Shown here: piece after piece, positions 34,414 through 42,910 of the stretch
Layout: each line of letters starts with the position of its first letter
Position numbering within the stretch: the stretch's first letter is position 1
From: Mucilaginibacter limnophilus
GTDB taxonomy: Bacteria > Bacteroidota > Bacteroidia > Sphingobacteriales > Sphingobacteriaceae
Direction of reading: 5' to 3'
Assembly: GCF_004005815.1 (NCBI RefSeq)
Contig: NZ_SACK01000001.1
Location: 1-64,000, forward strand
Length of the DNA stretch: 64,000 nt
Position numbers and translations under genes: made by a program
Notes under the pieces: generated by a model
Told to the model about the DNA's origin: nothing
The model's input: the letters and a program-made list of their open reading frames with translations, nothing else
Databases searched by the model: none

Positions 34414-35538
34414 ATGAAAAATATTATACAGTATTGCAGTATGGCCATATTGGCTGTACTGGCAATTACTTCTTGCAAAAAAGAAGTACGAGACTTGAAT
34501 ACAAACATAAGCGCTGTAAATACGCTTAATCTTCCAGAAGAAGCTGAGGATATCGATTTAAAAGACCCGGGCGTAACAGCCCTACAGTTTAGCTGGGAAC
34601 CTGCAACTAGTGAAGATGGCGGCGTTATACTGTACGAAATAGCCTTTGATAAAGAAAATGGCGATTTTAGCCAGCCTATTTATAAGACTGTGTCAGACGG
34701 TGCAGGTGTGCAAAGCCGTATTACCATATCGCGGAAAGAACTATTAAAAATTGCTGCTTTTAGCGGTATAGAAGCGCTTGGCAGTGGTAAAGTGAAATGG
34801 ACTGTTATGGCTTCAAAAGGTACTAACAATCTAAAAGGTAGTACAAGCCGTAGCCTTACTATGCAAAGGCCTGCAGGTTTTGCCGAGATACCTGCCGAAC
34901 TGTTTGTTACCGGTACCGCTACCGAAGACGGCGGAGATGTGACCAAAGCTATCCGCCTGAATAAAACTGAAGAAGGCGTATTTGAAATTTATACCTCGAT
35001 TAAAGCGGGTACCTACTGGTTTACCGACAAGCAGGCAGCAGGTGGCAAAACCTATTACTTTGAAGGTAACGAGCTAAAAGAAGGTGATAACCCGGTAACC
35101 GTTACCGGCGACGCTAAAACATATAGGCTGAACCTTGACCTGAACGTTGCTGAATTCAAGTCGTTGGAAGTGCAGGAAATTGGTTTGTACATGGCGGCTT
35201 ATGATAAGGAAATAGGCACATTAACTTATCAGGGCAACAGTACATGGTCGGCGGCAAGCATACCGGTTGAGTTCTTCCCATTTTCGTGGGGACGTGACGA
35301 GCGCTATAAATTTAAGGTGCATACTGCTGCAGGCGATGAGTGGCTTGGCAGTTATGAAAAGGATAATGTACAGCCAGCCGGACAACCGGATTCATATTTT
35401 TACCTGTATCCGAGGCCGCAATCACAATGGGATTATACCTATAAGTTTGATCCATCTGCTGATGGAAAGAACGTGAAAGCGGAAGTATTTTTTAAACCGG
35501 GTGCAGCATATACGCATAAAATAACTGTGGTTAATTAA
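34414..35538 (+). CDS. SusE/SusF-like surface glycan-binding lipoprotein
   Basis: 374 residues with a lipobox (AVLAITSC, Cys 21). A SusE-like first domain (LQFSWEPATSEDGGVILYEI, about 50-150) is followed by two starch-binding-like beta-sandwich regions (PAELFVTGTATEDGG; IGLYMAAYDKEIGTLTYQGN), ending KPGAAYTHKITVVN. Such proteins sit on the cell surface beside SusCD and bind the polysaccharide. It is 20 bp after susD and is followed by an internal terminator. Confidence 0.88.
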   Translation: MKNIIQYCSMAILAVLAITSCKKEVRDLNTNISAVNTLNLPEEAEDIDLKDPGVTALQFSWEPATSEDGGVILYEIAFDKENGDFSQPIYKTVSDGAGVQSRITISRKELLKIAAFSGIEALGSGKVKWTVMASKGTNNLKGSTSRSLTMQRPAGFAEIPAELFVTGTATEDGGDVTKAIRLNKTEEGVFEIYTSIKAGTYWFTDKQAAGGKTYYFEGNELKEGDNPVTVTGDAKTYRLNLDLNVAEFKSLEVQEIGLYMAAYDKEIGTLTYQGNSTWSAASIPVEFFPFSWGRDERYKFKVHTAAGDEWLGSYEKDNVQPAGQPDSYFYLYPRPQSQWDYTYKFDPSADGKNVKAEVFFKPGAAYTHKITVVN

Positions 35539-35581
35539 TATCAGTAGTAGCCTAATCCTTAGTCTTAATAATTCTCTCAAC

Positions 35582-35616
35582 ACCCGCTCCTTTAATTGGT
35601 GGGAGCGGGTTTCTTT
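35582..35616 (+). terminator. terminator/attenuator between the binding and enzyme genes
   Basis: ACCCGCTCC (35582-35590) pairs with GGAGCGGGT (35602-35610), followed by TTCTTT. It lies inside the PUL between the susE-like gene and the first GH76 gene, so the enzymes may be made at lower levels than the transporter. Confidence 0.75.
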
Positions 35617-35629
35617 ACAAAGTTTATTT

Positions 35630-36841
35630 ATGAAAAATGTGTTTTTGAAAGGATGCGTAGTTGTGTTAGCGGGAGTGTTAATGGCATCGTGCGGAAAAGA
35701 GAAAAGTAATCCTGCACCGGTAAAGCCTGATACGTCCGACAATGGCGGTGGTACATCTGAATCCAAATACCTTACCTTGGCAAAAGAAACAAATTCTTTT
35801 ATCCGCAGTACATTGCTTACGCCGTTTGGTAATTACAAAATCAGCAACGAAACTACGCTAAATACCGCTTACGAGTGGTACAACGCCAGCCAGATTTATG
35901 CCGATGCGGCTATGGTTGCGGTAGGCGAAGAAAGCTACCGGGCATCAATGGATAAAACCATTACGTGGATGAGCAACATGTGGGATAAGAATGACCCGAA
36001 CGGCGGCTACTTCGCGGCGTCAAATTTAGATGGCAGCGGCGCTGGTGGCGATAAATATGTTGATGATAACGGCCTTACAGGTATGATCTATCTTGATGCG
36101 TACGATATTACAACAGGTGATAAGAAAGAACAATACCTGAATTCGGCAAAAGGTTGCGCAAACTGGCTTATGCATAGCGGCCTTTGGGATGATACCTACG
36201 GCGGTGGCTTTTGGTGGAGTACGGGTAAACAGAACAAGCCCACACAATCAAACGCCTTGGCGATGCAGCTATTCTTACGTTTATATAAAATAACCGGTGA
36301 AACATATTATCGTGATTGGGCGGTATCTGTAAACAACTGGCTTAACAGTAAAATGTATGATAGCAACACCGGTTTATACATCTGGATGATAGACGGGCCA
36401 GGTACAGGTACAAAACATGCAGAAATATTTACCTATGATAACGCCATTGTACTTGAGGCATATTTGATTTGGAAAGATGCCATGAACGATAATTCATACC
36501 TTGCCAAAGCACAAGCTATAGGTAATGCAATGAATAAAACATTGTGGGACAAAGGCTACAACGTATATATCTTCAATACAAAAGATATACGCGTAACACC
36601 GGCCTGGTGCGGTTGGGGCTCACAAGCTATGATAAAGCTTTATGAAGCTGACGGCAATACAGCTTGGCTAAGCTATGCTAAAGGCAATATTGATGCTATA
36701 AATAACGTACTAAGAAGTACAGCTACCAAAGGTTATTATCAATTTGCCGGGCTTAACGGTGCCGGCCGCTATACCAATATGGAAGGGGTTGACCAGGCAT
36801 GGATGCAGCGCCTGCAAGCCATGCTGTCAAAATACAAATAA
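35630..36841 (+). CDS. GH76 endo-alpha-1,6-mannanase, surface lipoprotein
   Basis: 403 residues with a lipobox (LAGVLMASC, Cys 21) and a short Pro/Asp/Gly linker. The (alpha/alpha)6 catalytic domain contains the family Asp pair in GDKYVDDNGLTGM (D145, D146), with the repeated helical motifs TAYEWYNASQIYADAAM and YGGGFWWSTGKQNKPTQSNA. GH76 enzymes cleave the alpha-1,6-mannan backbone of yeast-type mannans. It is closely related to the GH76 at 40594: most residues of the core agree by eye. Confidence 0.92.
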   Translation: MKNVFLKGCVVVLAGVLMASCGKEKSNPAPVKPDTSDNGGGTSESKYLTLAKETNSFIRSTLLTPFGNYKISNETTLNTAYEWYNASQIYADAAMVAVGEESYRASMDKTITWMSNMWDKNDPNGGYFAASNLDGSGAGGDKYVDDNGLTGMIYLDAYDITTGDKKEQYLNSAKGCANWLMHSGLWDDTYGGGFWWSTGKQNKPTQSNALAMQLFLRLYKITGETYYRDWAVSVNNWLNSKMYDSNTGLYIWMIDGPGTGTKHAEIFTYDNAIVLEAYLIWKDAMNDNSYLAKAQAIGNAMNKTLWDKGYNVYIFNTKDIRVTPAWCGWGSQAMIKLYEADGNTAWLSYAKGNIDAINNVLRSTATKGYYQFAGLNGAGRYTNMEGVDQAWMQRLQAMLSKYK

Positions 36842-36869
36842 CAAAAGCGCATAAACACATTTACACATA

Positions 36870-39233
36870 ATGAGAACTCTTAACAGGTTTATAAAAAACG
36901 GTTTTTTAGTATTAACCCTGTCGTTGGCGGCATGTAGTGTACAAAAGAAAAGCGTGCTGCAATACGTCGATCCGAATATTGGTACGGCGCACAGTCGCTG
37001 GTTTTTTTACACACCGGCTGCAACGCCTTACGGTATGGCTAAACTGGCGCCATCAACCAATGGGCACTACGGTAACCCCAGCGGCTGGGAAGCTGTTGGA
37101 TATGATACCCGCCACAACTCGATAGAAGGTTTTGTGCATTTTCACGAGTGGCAGGTTGGCGGCGTTAGCGTAATGCCGGCTGTTGGCAAGCTGCAGGTTA
37201 CACCGGGTGAACTGGAAAATCCCGATGGCGGCTACCGTTCAAGATTCGACCGTAAAAACGAGATAGCACAGCCCGGTTATTACAAAGTATTGCTGGATGA
37301 TTACAAGGTAACTGCCGAACTTACCGCTACGAAGCACGTAGGTTTTCACCGCTACACCTTTCCAAAAAGCGACAGCTCACGAATTATTTTTGACATAGGC
37401 AACGTACAGGGTGAAAGCGGTGAAGTGCGCGACGCGGGCATAAAAATGCTTGACGATACCCACTTTGAAGGCTTTGTGATTACCTATCCTAAATACGTAG
37501 CAAAATATGACCCTGATGGTATTGTCGCTATGTATTTTTATGGCGAAGTAAGCAAAAAGCCGTTGTCAACAGGCGGTTTTAATGCTGAAGGTATAAAACC
37601 GAATACCTCATCTGCAAACGGTAAAGGCGCAGGATTATTTCTTGAATACAAAACTGCCGATAAGGATGCCATCGAGCTGAAAGTTGGTTTATCATACACA
37701 TCAACCGCTAACGCGAAACTAAACTTTGAAGCCGAAGCAACAGGATTAACCTTCGAAAAAGCCAAACAACAGGCACAGGAAACCTGGAACGAAGAGTTGA
37801 GCAAGCTGTATGTTGAAGGTACTAACGAAAAGGATAAAGTTAAATTCTATACCGGTTTGTTCCATGCCTTGCTTGGTCGCGGAAGCGCCAGCGATGTAAA
37901 CGGATCGTTCCCTCAATTTGGCGGTAAAATAGGTACTTTACCAAAAGACAAGAACGGCAATTTCAGTTACAACTTTAACAATACTGATGCAATTTGGGGC
38001 GGTTTCTGGAACATAACGCAATTGTGGGCGCTATCGTACCCTCAGCATTATAACGACTTTGTACATACCCAATTGGAGATTTATAAAAACAGAGGTTGGT
38101 TTGGCGATGGTATTGCCAACAGCAACTTTGTGTCGGGTGTAGGAACTAACTTTGTAGGACTGGCAATAGCCGGTGCATACAATGCAGGCATCCGCGATTA
38201 TGATACCGAACTTGCCTACACCGCCGTAAAAGCTAACGAACTGAACTGGAAAGACCGCAAAGTAGGCTCAGGTAAAATGGATACAAAAGCCTTTGTTGAA
38301 TTGGGTTACTCGCCATACCTTGATGCTGATAAAACAGACTCAACAGGTTCGCATTTTTCGGCATCACATACAATGGAGTACAGTTACAGCGCGTTCGCGG
38401 CGGCGCAAATGGCCAAAGCAATGAACAAACAGGCTGATTACACGCAACTGATAAAATATGCCGAAGGCTGGAAAAATATTTTCGACCCTACACAAAAACT
38501 TATCCGCCCTAAAAAAGCTGATGGTACATTTATTGACAAATTTAACCCGAAAGAAGCCTGGCGCGGTTTCCAGGAAGGTAATGCGATACAGTACACTTTT
38601 TATGTGCCGCATAACCCTAAGGCACTAGTTGAGGCCGTTGGTGCCGATGAATTTAACAACCGCCTTGACGGTATTTTTACCACAGCGCAAAAAAACGCTT
38701 TCGGCGGCGGGAAAACTATCGACGCGTTCGCGGGTATAGAGTCGTTGTACAATCATGGTAATCAACCTAACCTGCATATTAGCTGGTTGTTTAATTTTTC
38801 GGGCAAGCCATGGCTGACGCAAAAATGGGTACGTGCCATTTGCGATGAATTTTACGGTACCGAAAGCATACACGGCTACGGCTACGGGCAGGACGAAGAC
38901 CAGGGTCAGCTTGGCTCTTGGTACGTAATGGCTTCGCTGGGCTTGTTCGATGTAAAAGGCTTTACCGATTTGCGTCCTATTATCCAACTGGGCAGCCCGG
39001 TATTCAGCAAAACAAGTATAAAACTGGGTAACGGCAAAAACCTGACTATCGAAGCAAAGAATGGTTCGGGTAAGAATATCTATATACAATCAGCCACTTT
39101 TAATGGCAAGCCGCTTAACAATTGCTGGCTTTACCTTGATGAGTTAATGCAAGGTGGTGACCTGACTTTTGAACTGGGCGAACAACCAAATACAAATTGG
39201 GGAACAAAAGTGCCGCCGCCATCAGTACAATAA
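36870..39233 (+). CDS. GH92 exo-alpha-mannosidase lipoprotein
   Basis: 787 residues with a lipobox (LTLSLAACS, Cys 22). The N-terminal beta-sandwich starts YVDPNIGTAHSRWFFYTPAA and holds PYGMAKLAPSTNG. The (alpha/alpha)6 domain ends with the family signature GQDEDQGQLGSWYVMASLGL (near residue 670), equivalent to the N-x-D-x-G-x-M-S-A-W-Y-V of calcium-dependent GH92 enzymes. These remove terminal alpha-1,2-, 1,3- or 1,6-linked mannose from side chains; linkage cannot be told here. It lies 29 bp after the first GH76 and shares its transcript. Confidence 0.93.
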   Translation: MRTLNRFIKNGFLVLTLSLAACSVQKKSVLQYVDPNIGTAHSRWFFYTPAATPYGMAKLAPSTNGHYGNPSGWEAVGYDTRHNSIEGFVHFHEWQVGGVSVMPAVGKLQVTPGELENPDGGYRSRFDRKNEIAQPGYYKVLLDDYKVTAELTATKHVGFHRYTFPKSDSSRIIFDIGNVQGESGEVRDAGIKMLDDTHFEGFVITYPKYVAKYDPDGIVAMYFYGEVSKKPLSTGGFNAEGIKPNTSSANGKGAGLFLEYKTADKDAIELKVGLSYTSTANAKLNFEAEATGLTFEKAKQQAQETWNEELSKLYVEGTNEKDKVKFYTGLFHALLGRGSASDVNGSFPQFGGKIGTLPKDKNGNFSYNFNNTDAIWGGFWNITQLWALSYPQHYNDFVHTQLEIYKNRGWFGDGIANSNFVSGVGTNFVGLAIAGAYNAGIRDYDTELAYTAVKANELNWKDRKVGSGKMDTKAFVELGYSPYLDADKTDSTGSHFSASHTMEYSYSAFAAAQMAKAMNKQADYTQLIKYAEGWKNIFDPTQKLIRPKKADGTFIDKFNPKEAWRGFQEGNAIQYTFYVPHNPKALVEAVGADEFNNRLDGIFTTAQKNAFGGGKTIDAFAGIESLYNHGNQPNLHISWLFNFSGKPWLTQKWVRAICDEFYGTESIHGYGYGQDEDQGQLGSWYVMASLGLFDVKGFTDLRPIIQLGSPVFSKTSIKLGNGKNLTIEAKNGSGKNIYIQSATFNGKPLNNCWLYLDELMQGGDLTFELGEQPNTNWGTKVPPPSVQ

Positions 39234-39250
39234 AAAGGGTAGTCGCCCTG

Positions 39251-39293
39251 AGCTTGCCGGAAGGCGCATAACGTGTTCGTCTTTTGGCAAGCT
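39251..39293. repeat. short inverted repeat in the GH92-GH76 spacer
   Basis: AGCTTGCC (39251-39258) and GGCAAGCT (39286-39293) are 8-bp arms. The surrounding text (CCCTGAGCTTGCCGGAAGGC) resembles a family of dispersed intergenic repeats often seen in Bacteroidota genomes; that resemblance is from memory. No gene is present in the 119-bp spacer. Confidence 0.45.
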
Positions 39294-39352
39294 AAAATGA
39301 CATTCTGAGCTTCCAAGAACCGGAAAAGAAACATCTGCAAAATATAAAACCT

Positions 39353-40555
39353 ATGAAATTGAACACTAAAAATGTTGTGATAAGGGCTTGCTTTGCCCTT
39401 ATTGCAGCAGGTTTTGCATTACCCGTATCCGCACAAGGGCAGTTTTCATCAGCCGAATATCAAAAGCGAGCCGATGAGTTTTACACCAAAGTTTGGAACC
39501 ATTACCGTGTACCAAAGTACGGGCTGTTTGCTGAGAATTATCCCTCAAACCCAAATGATACGCTTACCTATTTTCAGGGTGCCGGCGAAAAGGAGCGAGA
39601 GGTGAGTTTCCTGTGGCCTTTCTCGGGTGTGTTATCATCAACCAACGTAATGCTGAAAATCCCTCAGCTCAGGAAAAAGCATCTGCTGTACCTCGATACA
39701 CTAATTAAGGGCATTGAAAAATACCGTGACAGGTCACGCACGCCGTCCGGCTACCAGGCATACCCGGTACAGTTTGAAAAGGTGGACCGATACTATGACG
39801 ATAACGGATTGGTTGGTATCGACTATGCGGAGGCTTATCTCAATACAAAAAATCCCCTATACTTAAAGCGCGCCAAAGAAGTGTTCGCGTTTATTTTAAG
39901 CGGATGGGACGATAAACTTGGTGGCGGTGTGTACTGGCTGGAAGGTCATAACGATATGAAACCGGCCTGCAGCAACGGCATGGCCACGCTTACAGCCTTA
40001 AAAGTCTATCAGTCCACAAAGGACCCGTATTATCTGAAATGGGGACAAAAGTTTTACGACTGGATGTACAACAACCTGCGCGACTCAGCAGGGGTGTACT
40101 GGAATGATAAAAAGACAGACGGCAGTATAGTGAAAACCCAGTGGACTTACAATTCGGGGTCGATGCTTGAAGCTTCTGTAATGCTTTACAAATTCACCAA
40201 TGATAAAAAATATCTGACCGAGGCTAAAGCAATAGCCGCCGGCACATTAGCCCATTTTGGCGCGCAAAAGCAAAGCGACAAACTTGCCATTCATGTCGAC
40301 CTGCCATGGTTCCTTACCGTACTTTTCAGAGGATACGAGGCATTGTACCATATCGATGGAGATTACAAATACATATCCGCTGTTGAAACTTCGGTGAACT
40401 ATGCATGGCAAAATTCGCGCGATAAATATGGGTTTATCACCAAAAGCTGGCTCCCCAAACCAAACGAAATTGAAAAACCAAAATGGCTGCTTGACGAGGC
40501 ATGCATAGCCGAATTATACGCACGCTTAAGCTTGATAAATAAGGAGAAAAAATGA
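39353..40555 (+). CDS. GH76 family mannanase, secreted or periplasmic
   Basis: 400 residues with a Sec signal peptide (ACFALIAAGFALPVSAQG) and no lipobox, so it is likely periplasmic. The catalytic pair is in DRYYDDNGLVGIDYAEAY (D149, D150), with GGGVYWLEGHNDMKPACSNG and TQWTYNSGSMLEASVMLYKF following. It is clearly diverged from the other two GH76 proteins here. Its periplasmic place suggests it works on imported oligosaccharides while the lipidated GH76s work outside. The spacer of 119 bp before it holds a repeat and might carry a promoter. Confidence 0.9.
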   Translation: MKLNTKNVVIRACFALIAAGFALPVSAQGQFSSAEYQKRADEFYTKVWNHYRVPKYGLFAENYPSNPNDTLTYFQGAGEKEREVSFLWPFSGVLSSTNVMLKIPQLRKKHLLYLDTLIKGIEKYRDRSRTPSGYQAYPVQFEKVDRYYDDNGLVGIDYAEAYLNTKNPLYLKRAKEVFAFILSGWDDKLGGGVYWLEGHNDMKPACSNGMATLTALKVYQSTKDPYYLKWGQKFYDWMYNNLRDSAGVYWNDKKTDGSIVKTQWTYNSGSMLEASVMLYKFTNDKKYLTEAKAIAAGTLAHFGAQKQSDKLAIHVDLPWFLTVLFRGYEALYHIDGDYKYISAVETSVNYAWQNSRDKYGFITKSWLPKPNEIEKPKWLLDEACIAELYARLSLINKEKK

Positions 40556-40593
40556 TGTAGTAGTAAGAACACTCTAAAACCAAATTATAAATC

Positions 40594-41811
40594 ATGAGAA
40601 ACAATCGTTCAACCAAGTGGCTTGCGGCCGTTATGCTGCTGGCTGCTGCAACATCGTGCAAAAAAGAAAATTTTCAGGCTAACCAACCTGCAGAAAAGCC
40701 TGATGCTAAGTTAAAAGTTAACGGCCCAAGTTCGGCTTACTGGCAAAAGGCGCAGGAGACCCACAATTTTGTTTATGGCAACATTCTTACCAGTTACAAC
40801 AGTTACCGGGTAAATACCACAACCACTACTAATACAGCTTACGAGTGGTACAACGTTAGTCAGCTTTACGCCGATGCCGCCATGATTGCCGCCGGCGACG
40901 CTGCTTATGCCCCATACATGAATAATACCAAAGCCTGGATGGCCAACATGTGGGATAACGTTAGCCCTACTGGCGGATATTATGCCGCAGCAAATATTAA
41001 CGGCACAGGAGCCGCAGGTGATAAATACGCTGATGATAACGCCTTATCGGGCGTGGCGTACCTGGACGCTTACGCGGTGACGACAGGCACAACGCAAACG
41101 GGCTACCTTAATTCGGCAAAGGCATGTGCCAACTGGCTGATGTTTAGCGGACAGTGGGACAGCGTTTACGGCGGCGGCTTTTGGTGGAGCACTGTTAAAG
41201 AAAGCAAACCAACACAAACCAACGGCCTGGCGCTGCAACTGTTCCTTCGTCTTTACCAGATAACCGGGCAAACTTTTTATCGTGATTGGGCTGTCTCTAT
41301 AAAAAACTGGCTGCTGGCAAATATGCTTGATACCGCTACCGGTTTATACATCTGGAAAATTGATGGGGCAGGGGCAGGCGTAAAACACTACGAGAAGTTC
41401 ACGTATGACAACGCCATTATGATTGAGGCTTTCCTGCTATACGCGCAAATAATGAACGATAACTCGTTTGTTACCCGCGCGCAAAACTTAGGCAGCAGCA
41501 TGAATACAACGCTGTGGAACAGCACCTATCATGTATACATCTTTAACACAGCCGATGGCCGTATTAATCCTGCATGGTGTGTTTGGGGATCGCAAGCAAT
41601 GGTTAAATTATACCAGCGCGACGGCAACACCGCCTGGCTTGACTACGCGCAGCAAAATATCGATTACATGAACACCTATCTGCGCAACAACACCAATCAT
41701 GGTTACTACCATTTTTGCAACTTTAACGGCAGCAATGTTGAAACCCGCTTTGAGGGTGTCGACCAAGCATGGATGCAGCGCACTCAGATAATGCTATCTA
41801 ACTACCGTTAA
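40594..41811 (+). CDS. GH76 endo-alpha-1,6-mannanase, surface lipoprotein (paralogue)
   Basis: 405 residues with a lipobox (LLAAATSC, Cys 22). It has the same motifs as the protein at 35630: TAYEWYNVSQLYADAAM, GDKYADDNALSGVAYLDAY with D147 and D148, and YGGGFWWSTVKESKPTQTNG. The two are tandem paralogues separated by GH92 and another GH76 gene. It is the last gene of the PUL and is followed by a strong terminator. Confidence 0.92.
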   Translation: MRNNRSTKWLAAVMLLAAATSCKKENFQANQPAEKPDAKLKVNGPSSAYWQKAQETHNFVYGNILTSYNSYRVNTTTTTNTAYEWYNVSQLYADAAMIAAGDAAYAPYMNNTKAWMANMWDNVSPTGGYYAAANINGTGAAGDKYADDNALSGVAYLDAYAVTTGTTQTGYLNSAKACANWLMFSGQWDSVYGGGFWWSTVKESKPTQTNGLALQLFLRLYQITGQTFYRDWAVSIKNWLLANMLDTATGLYIWKIDGAGAGVKHYEKFTYDNAIMIEAFLLYAQIMNDNSFVTRAQNLGSSMNTTLWNSTYHVYIFNTADGRINPAWCVWGSQAMVKLYQRDGNTAWLDYAQQNIDYMNTYLRNNTNHGYYHFCNFNGSNVETRFEGVDQAWMQRTQIMLSNYR

Positions 41812-41827
41812 TAGCTTTACTATATCT

Positions 41828-41853
41828 AAGGAGGCGTAATTGCGCCTCCTTTA
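41828..41853 (+). terminator. terminator of the mannan PUL
   Basis: AAGGAGGCG (41828-41836) pairs with CGCCTCCTT (41843-41851), a perfect 9-bp stem, 17 bp after the last GH76 stop. Confidence 0.85.
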
Positions 41854-41856
41854 CTA

Positions 41857-41969
41857 TTAATCGCCTTTTTTTGATTCCTTTACACAATTAGGAGCTGTTT
41901 TCCATTTTTCTTTTTTGTGCCCTCTTTTTTATATCCCGACCAGCATGGACCTTTCTTTTTAGTTGCCAT
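41857..41969 (-). pseudogene. small lysine-rich CWxGY protein gene, one-base frameshift
   Basis: From ATG 41969 the minus strand reads MATKKKGPCWSGYKKEGTKKK and then NGKQLLIV with a stop at 41880. In the next frame the same bases read NGK-TAPNCVKESKKGD with a stop at 41857. Small proteins ending KKNGKxxPNC are familiar to me from Bacteroidota and phage genomes, so the gene appears to have lost one A from an A run (GGAAAACAG where GGAAAAACAG is expected). The full protein would be about 37 residues. It may be a real mutation, phase variation at the homopolymer, or a sequence error. Confidence 0.55.
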
Positions 41970-42097
41970 GATTTCCAGATGTTTGTCATTTAGTTATCCA
42001 ACAATTATTCCATAAAAGAAAGGTTAAATTAAAAAAACAAATTACCGCCGGGTGATATATTCATTTTTAGGTACACTTGTATATAAACGCATTGCTT

Positions 42098-42643
42098 ATG
42101 GCAGCAATATTTCATAACATACATACAACAGAACAGCGCGAACAGCTTTTTATGCATCTGTACAAAGAGGCTTTTCCGGCTGCGGCAAAGTACATACGTA
42201 AAATGGGCGGAGGCTTTGATGATGCTAAAGACATTTTTCAGGATGCGCTGGTGATTTATTATGAAAAGACGGTTGCAGGCAACTTACCGGTACATAGTAC
42301 TGATATAGCATACCTGCTGGGAATTACCCGTCATTTGTGGCTGAAAAAGAACCGGGAAAACAACAAACTGCAGCCAATGGATGACGTACTTACCGAGTTT
42401 ACGGAAATACAGGAAGACGCCCCTTCTGCACGGAAACTGCTGAATTATCTGGAAACCACCGGCCAAAAGTGTATGGATATGCTGAAGGCTTTCTATTACG
42501 ACAAGCTTCCGGTGAAAGAGATCGCAACATTGTTCGGTTATTCGGGTGAACGCTCGGCAACAGTGCAGAAATACAAGTGCCTTGAAAAAGTACGCGACAC
42601 GGTTAAACAAAAAGCATTATGTTATGAGGACTTCCTTGAATGA
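42098..42643 (+). CDS. sigma-70 family RNA polymerase sigma factor
   Basis: 181 residues from ATG 42098. Region 2 reads LYKEAFPAAAKYIRKMGGGF then DDAKDIFQDALVIYYEKTV, and region 4 reads LKAFYYDKLPVKEIATLFGY followed by SATVQKYKCLEKVRD. It is a compact ECF-type sigma. The next gene starts inside it (20-bp overlap) and a ClpP follows, so the three form an operon. The target promoters are unknown; a proteolytic stress response is a guess from the ClpP neighbour. Confidence 0.85.
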   Translation: MAAIFHNIHTTEQREQLFMHLYKEAFPAAAKYIRKMGGGFDDAKDIFQDALVIYYEKTVAGNLPVHSTDIAYLLGITRHLWLKKNRENNKLQPMDDVLTEFTEIQEDAPSARKLLNYLETTGQKCMDMLKAFYYDKLPVKEIATLFGYSGERSATVQKYKCLEKVRDTVKQKALCYEDFLE

Positions 42644-42890
42644 TATAAAACTTGCCGACGATTATCTGTATCGGCAGTTACCCGCCGGTGATGCGCTGCT
42701 GTTTGAGGCTAATATGCTGCTTAATCCCGCCCTTAGGGAAGATGTATCATACCTGAAAACTACGCATCGCCTGGTAAAGCAGTATAGCCGCAAAAAGCTC
42801 AAGGCAGAAATAGCAACCGTTCATCAGCAATTGTTTACCAGTCCTGCGCACAAAAGTTTCGCGCAACAGATATTGAACATCTTCAGATAA
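42624..42890 (+). CDS. small protein following the sigma factor (possible anti-sigma)
   Basis: 88 residues from ATG 42624; the longer frame from 42546 lies wholly inside the sigma gene. It is helical and begins MRTSLNDIKLADDYLYRQLP, with AGDALLFEANMLLNPALRED, the usual layout of short anti-sigma-like N-terminal helices, but there is no zinc motif or membrane helix. The C-terminus is basic. The overlap with the sigma gene suggests coupled synthesis and direct binding, which is inference. Confidence 0.65.
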   Translation: MRTSLNDIKLADDYLYRQLPAGDALLFEANMLLNPALREDVSYLKTTHRLVKQYSRKKLKAEIATVHQQLFTSPAHKSFAQQILNIFR

Positions 42891-42910
42891 CTTAAAACGC
42901 ACTGCAAATT

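Noticed and set aside
41880..41969. Intact 29-residue gene
   Set aside because: The ending NGKQLLIV is unlikely; the neighbouring frame gives the expected NGK-TAPNCV ending, so a frameshift is preferred.
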